Source: Chitinophagaceae bacterium (lineage in GTDB: Bacteria > Bacteroidota > Bacteroidia > Chitinophagales > Chitinophagaceae). Taken from it: 6,639 nt of DNA. A program made the position numbers and the translations under genes. This document shows, one piece after another, positions 5,785 to 6,639 of this stretch. Location of the stretch: positions 1 through 6,639 of the forward strand of contig CANCKV010000186.1 in the NCBI GenBank assembly GCA_947378615.1, given 5' to 3'. Below the pieces are notes generated by a model, which was not told the origin of the DNA, ran no database searches, and saw nothing but the letters and a program-made list of their open reading frames with translations. The stretch's first letter is position 1. Every line of letters starts with the position of its first letter.

Positions 5785-6417
5785 TTATTTTTTATGTCTT
5801 GTTTGTAATACGTCAATAACCTCGTGCAATTTATATCCTTTCGCTTTAAGTAACAATAAATAATGAAATAAAAGGTCGGCAGCCTCTCCCAAAAACAATT
5901 CTTTGCTGTCATCTTTTGCTTCAATAACCAATTCAACGGCCTCCTCTCCTACTTTCTGAGCAACTTTATTGATACCCTTTGCTAGCATTTTCGCTGTATA
6001 AGAGGATTCAGGAGCTGCCTTACTTCTATGCTCAATCACCTCTTCTAGGTAAAAAAGAAAGTCGCCTGATTCATTTATTTCGTTCCAACAAGTATCGGCA
6101 CCTGTGTGACATACAGGGCCTACAGGATTTACTTTTATTAATAGGGTATCATTATCACAATCAATAGCGATAGATTTAAGAATCAGAAAGTTGCCACTCT
6201 CCTCTCCTTTTGTCCATAAACGTTGTTTAGTGCGACTATAGAAAGTTATTTTCCCGATACTTCTTGTAGTATCAAAAGCCTCTTTATTCATGAATCCAAG
6301 CATCAACACCTTCTGAGTTGTCTCATCTTGAATGATTGCAGGCACTAGTTCGTCAGCATATTTTTTAAAATCTATTACTAGTTCCTTTTCCAATTCCTCA
6401 ACCTTATTTTCACTCAT
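5785..6417 (-). CDS. hisIE: Bifunctional phosphoribosyl-AMP cyclohydrolase / phosphoribosyl-ATP pyrophosphatase
   Basis: This 210-residue cytoplasmic enzyme catalyses steps 2 and 3 of histidine synthesis: the HisE part cleaves pyrophosphate from phosphoribosyl-ATP and the HisI part opens the adenine ring of phosphoribosyl-AMP. HisI is about residues 1-115: VLMLGFMNKEAF, FYSRTKQRLWTKGEESGN, then DCDND, where Asp86, Asp88 and Asp90 fit the Mg sites and Cys87, with Cys103 (VCHTGADTCW) and Cys110, the zinc site. The spacing (16 and 7) matches the family pattern. HisE is about 118-210, with KVAQKVGEEAVELVIEA and GEAADLLFHYLLLL containing the conserved Glu/Asp cluster. The start is set at the ATG at 6417; the frame also has a TTG one codon earlier (6418-6420), which is less likely. 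Gene order after hisF and the 72-bp gap suggest a common operon. The fused HisIE form is usual in Bacteroidota and Enterobacteria. Confidence 0.95.
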   Translation of the reverse strand: MSENKVEELEKELVIDFKKYADELVPAIIQDETTQKVLMLGFMNKEAFDTTRSIGKITFYSRTKQRLWTKGEESGNFLILKSIAIDCDNDTLLIKVNPVGPVCHTGADTCWNEINESGDFLFYLEEVIEHRSKAAPESSYTAKMLAKGINKVAQKVGEEAVELVIEAKDDSKELFLGEAADLLFHYLLLLKAKGYKLHEVIDVLQTRHKK

Positions 6418-6489
6418 CAATTAAATATTTTGTCAATTATTTAGAGGCTGTCCGCCCAAATAGAACGGAGCGAATATAGATAAGTAAGA

Positions 6490-6639
6490 TTAAATCCGTA
6501 CATGAATATGATTTTCTTTCAAATAACGTTTCAAATCTGGGATTGCAATCTCTTTAAAATGAAAAATACTTGCAGCCAAAGCAGCATCGGCCTTTCCTGC
6601 TGTAAATACATCTACAAAGTGTGGCATCGTTCCCCCACC
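6490..6639 (-). CDS. hisF: C-terminus of imidazole glycerol phosphate synthase subunit HisF (5' end outside window)
   Basis: Reading the minus strand from the window edge gives 49 residues and a TAA stop at 6492-6490. The visible peptide begins [12 protein letters not shown] and continues with [13 protein letters not shown], then [11 protein letters not shown], ending HVRI. This is the typical last part of HisF, including the GGG phosphate-binding turn and the [12 protein letters not shown] strand-helix element of the (beta/alpha)8 barrel. HisF works with the glutaminase HisH to build imidazole glycerol phosphate and AICAR. It was not listed as an open frame because it runs off the window end. 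It lies 72 bp upstream of hisIE in the same orientation, as expected for a his operon. Confidence 0.93.
   Translation of the reverse strand, partial: GGGTMPHFVDVFTAGKADAALAASIFHFKEIAIPDLKRYLKENHIHVRI

Noticed and set aside
5766..5936. 57-codon upstream extension of the redoxin gene
   Set aside because: It would overlap hisIE, would bury the signal peptide internally, and has no similarity to the family; the ATG at 5765 is far better.
5979..6167. 62-codon plus-strand open frame
   Set aside because: It is antisense to the well-supported hisIE gene.
6451..6469. TCCG...CGGA inverted repeat between hisF and hisIE
   Set aside because: Only four base pairs with a weak loop and no T-tract; too little to call a terminator or attenuator.

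Overview
The window looks like a chromosomal segment of a Bacteroidota bacterium, most likely a member of the Chitinophagaceae or a close relative. This is inferred from several things. The DNA is AT-rich. None of the four genes whose start can be seen has a clear Shine-Dalgarno sequence. The genes include a bifunctional HisIE, an exported thioredoxin-fold protein with a DUF4369-like N-terminal region, and a LysM protein ending in an RlpA-like barrel. Short-period intergenic repeats are abundant. No phage, CRISPR, tRNA, rRNA or toxin-antitoxin gene was seen.

Layout from left to right. (1) Positions 1-794 (+) hold the 3' end of a gene that starts outside the window; its product ends in a beta-rich domain resembling a carboxypeptidase regulatory domain. 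(2) Positions 795-1608 are non-coding and unusually rich in repeats. They contain a possible 332-bp MITE-like element (873-1204) bounded by 19-bp terminal inverted repeats and carrying REP-like units, followed by eight scattered copies of the heptamer CTATGTG and a perfect 8-bp hairpin. (3) Positions 1609-2952 (+) encode an intact RNA cytosine-C5 methyltransferase of the NOL1/NOP2/Sun (RsmF/YebU) type. (4) Positions 2967-3029 hold a heptanucleotide array built on TAATTCG/TAATTGA. (5) Positions 3147-4430 (+) encode an exported protein with two LysM domains and a C-terminal double-psi-barrel-like domain. (6) Positions 4436-4610 separate two convergent genes and hold a second heptad array, arranged as a 36-bp inverted repeat (35 of 36 paired). 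(7) On the minus strand, in transcription order, come the end of hisF (6639-6490), hisIE (6417-5785) and a TlpA-like thiol-disulfide oxidoreductase gene (5765-4623). The last two are 19 bp apart and probably share a transcript.

The minus-strand genes are the distal part of a histidine operon. HisF makes the imidazole ring, HisIE carries out the second and third steps of the pathway, and the redoxin gene appears to be appended to the operon. The coding content is ordinary. What deserves a second look is the non-coding DNA, where three of the intergenic regions each carry a different heptanucleotide repeat family, and the possible MITE. I found no convincing evidence of a new multi-gene system.
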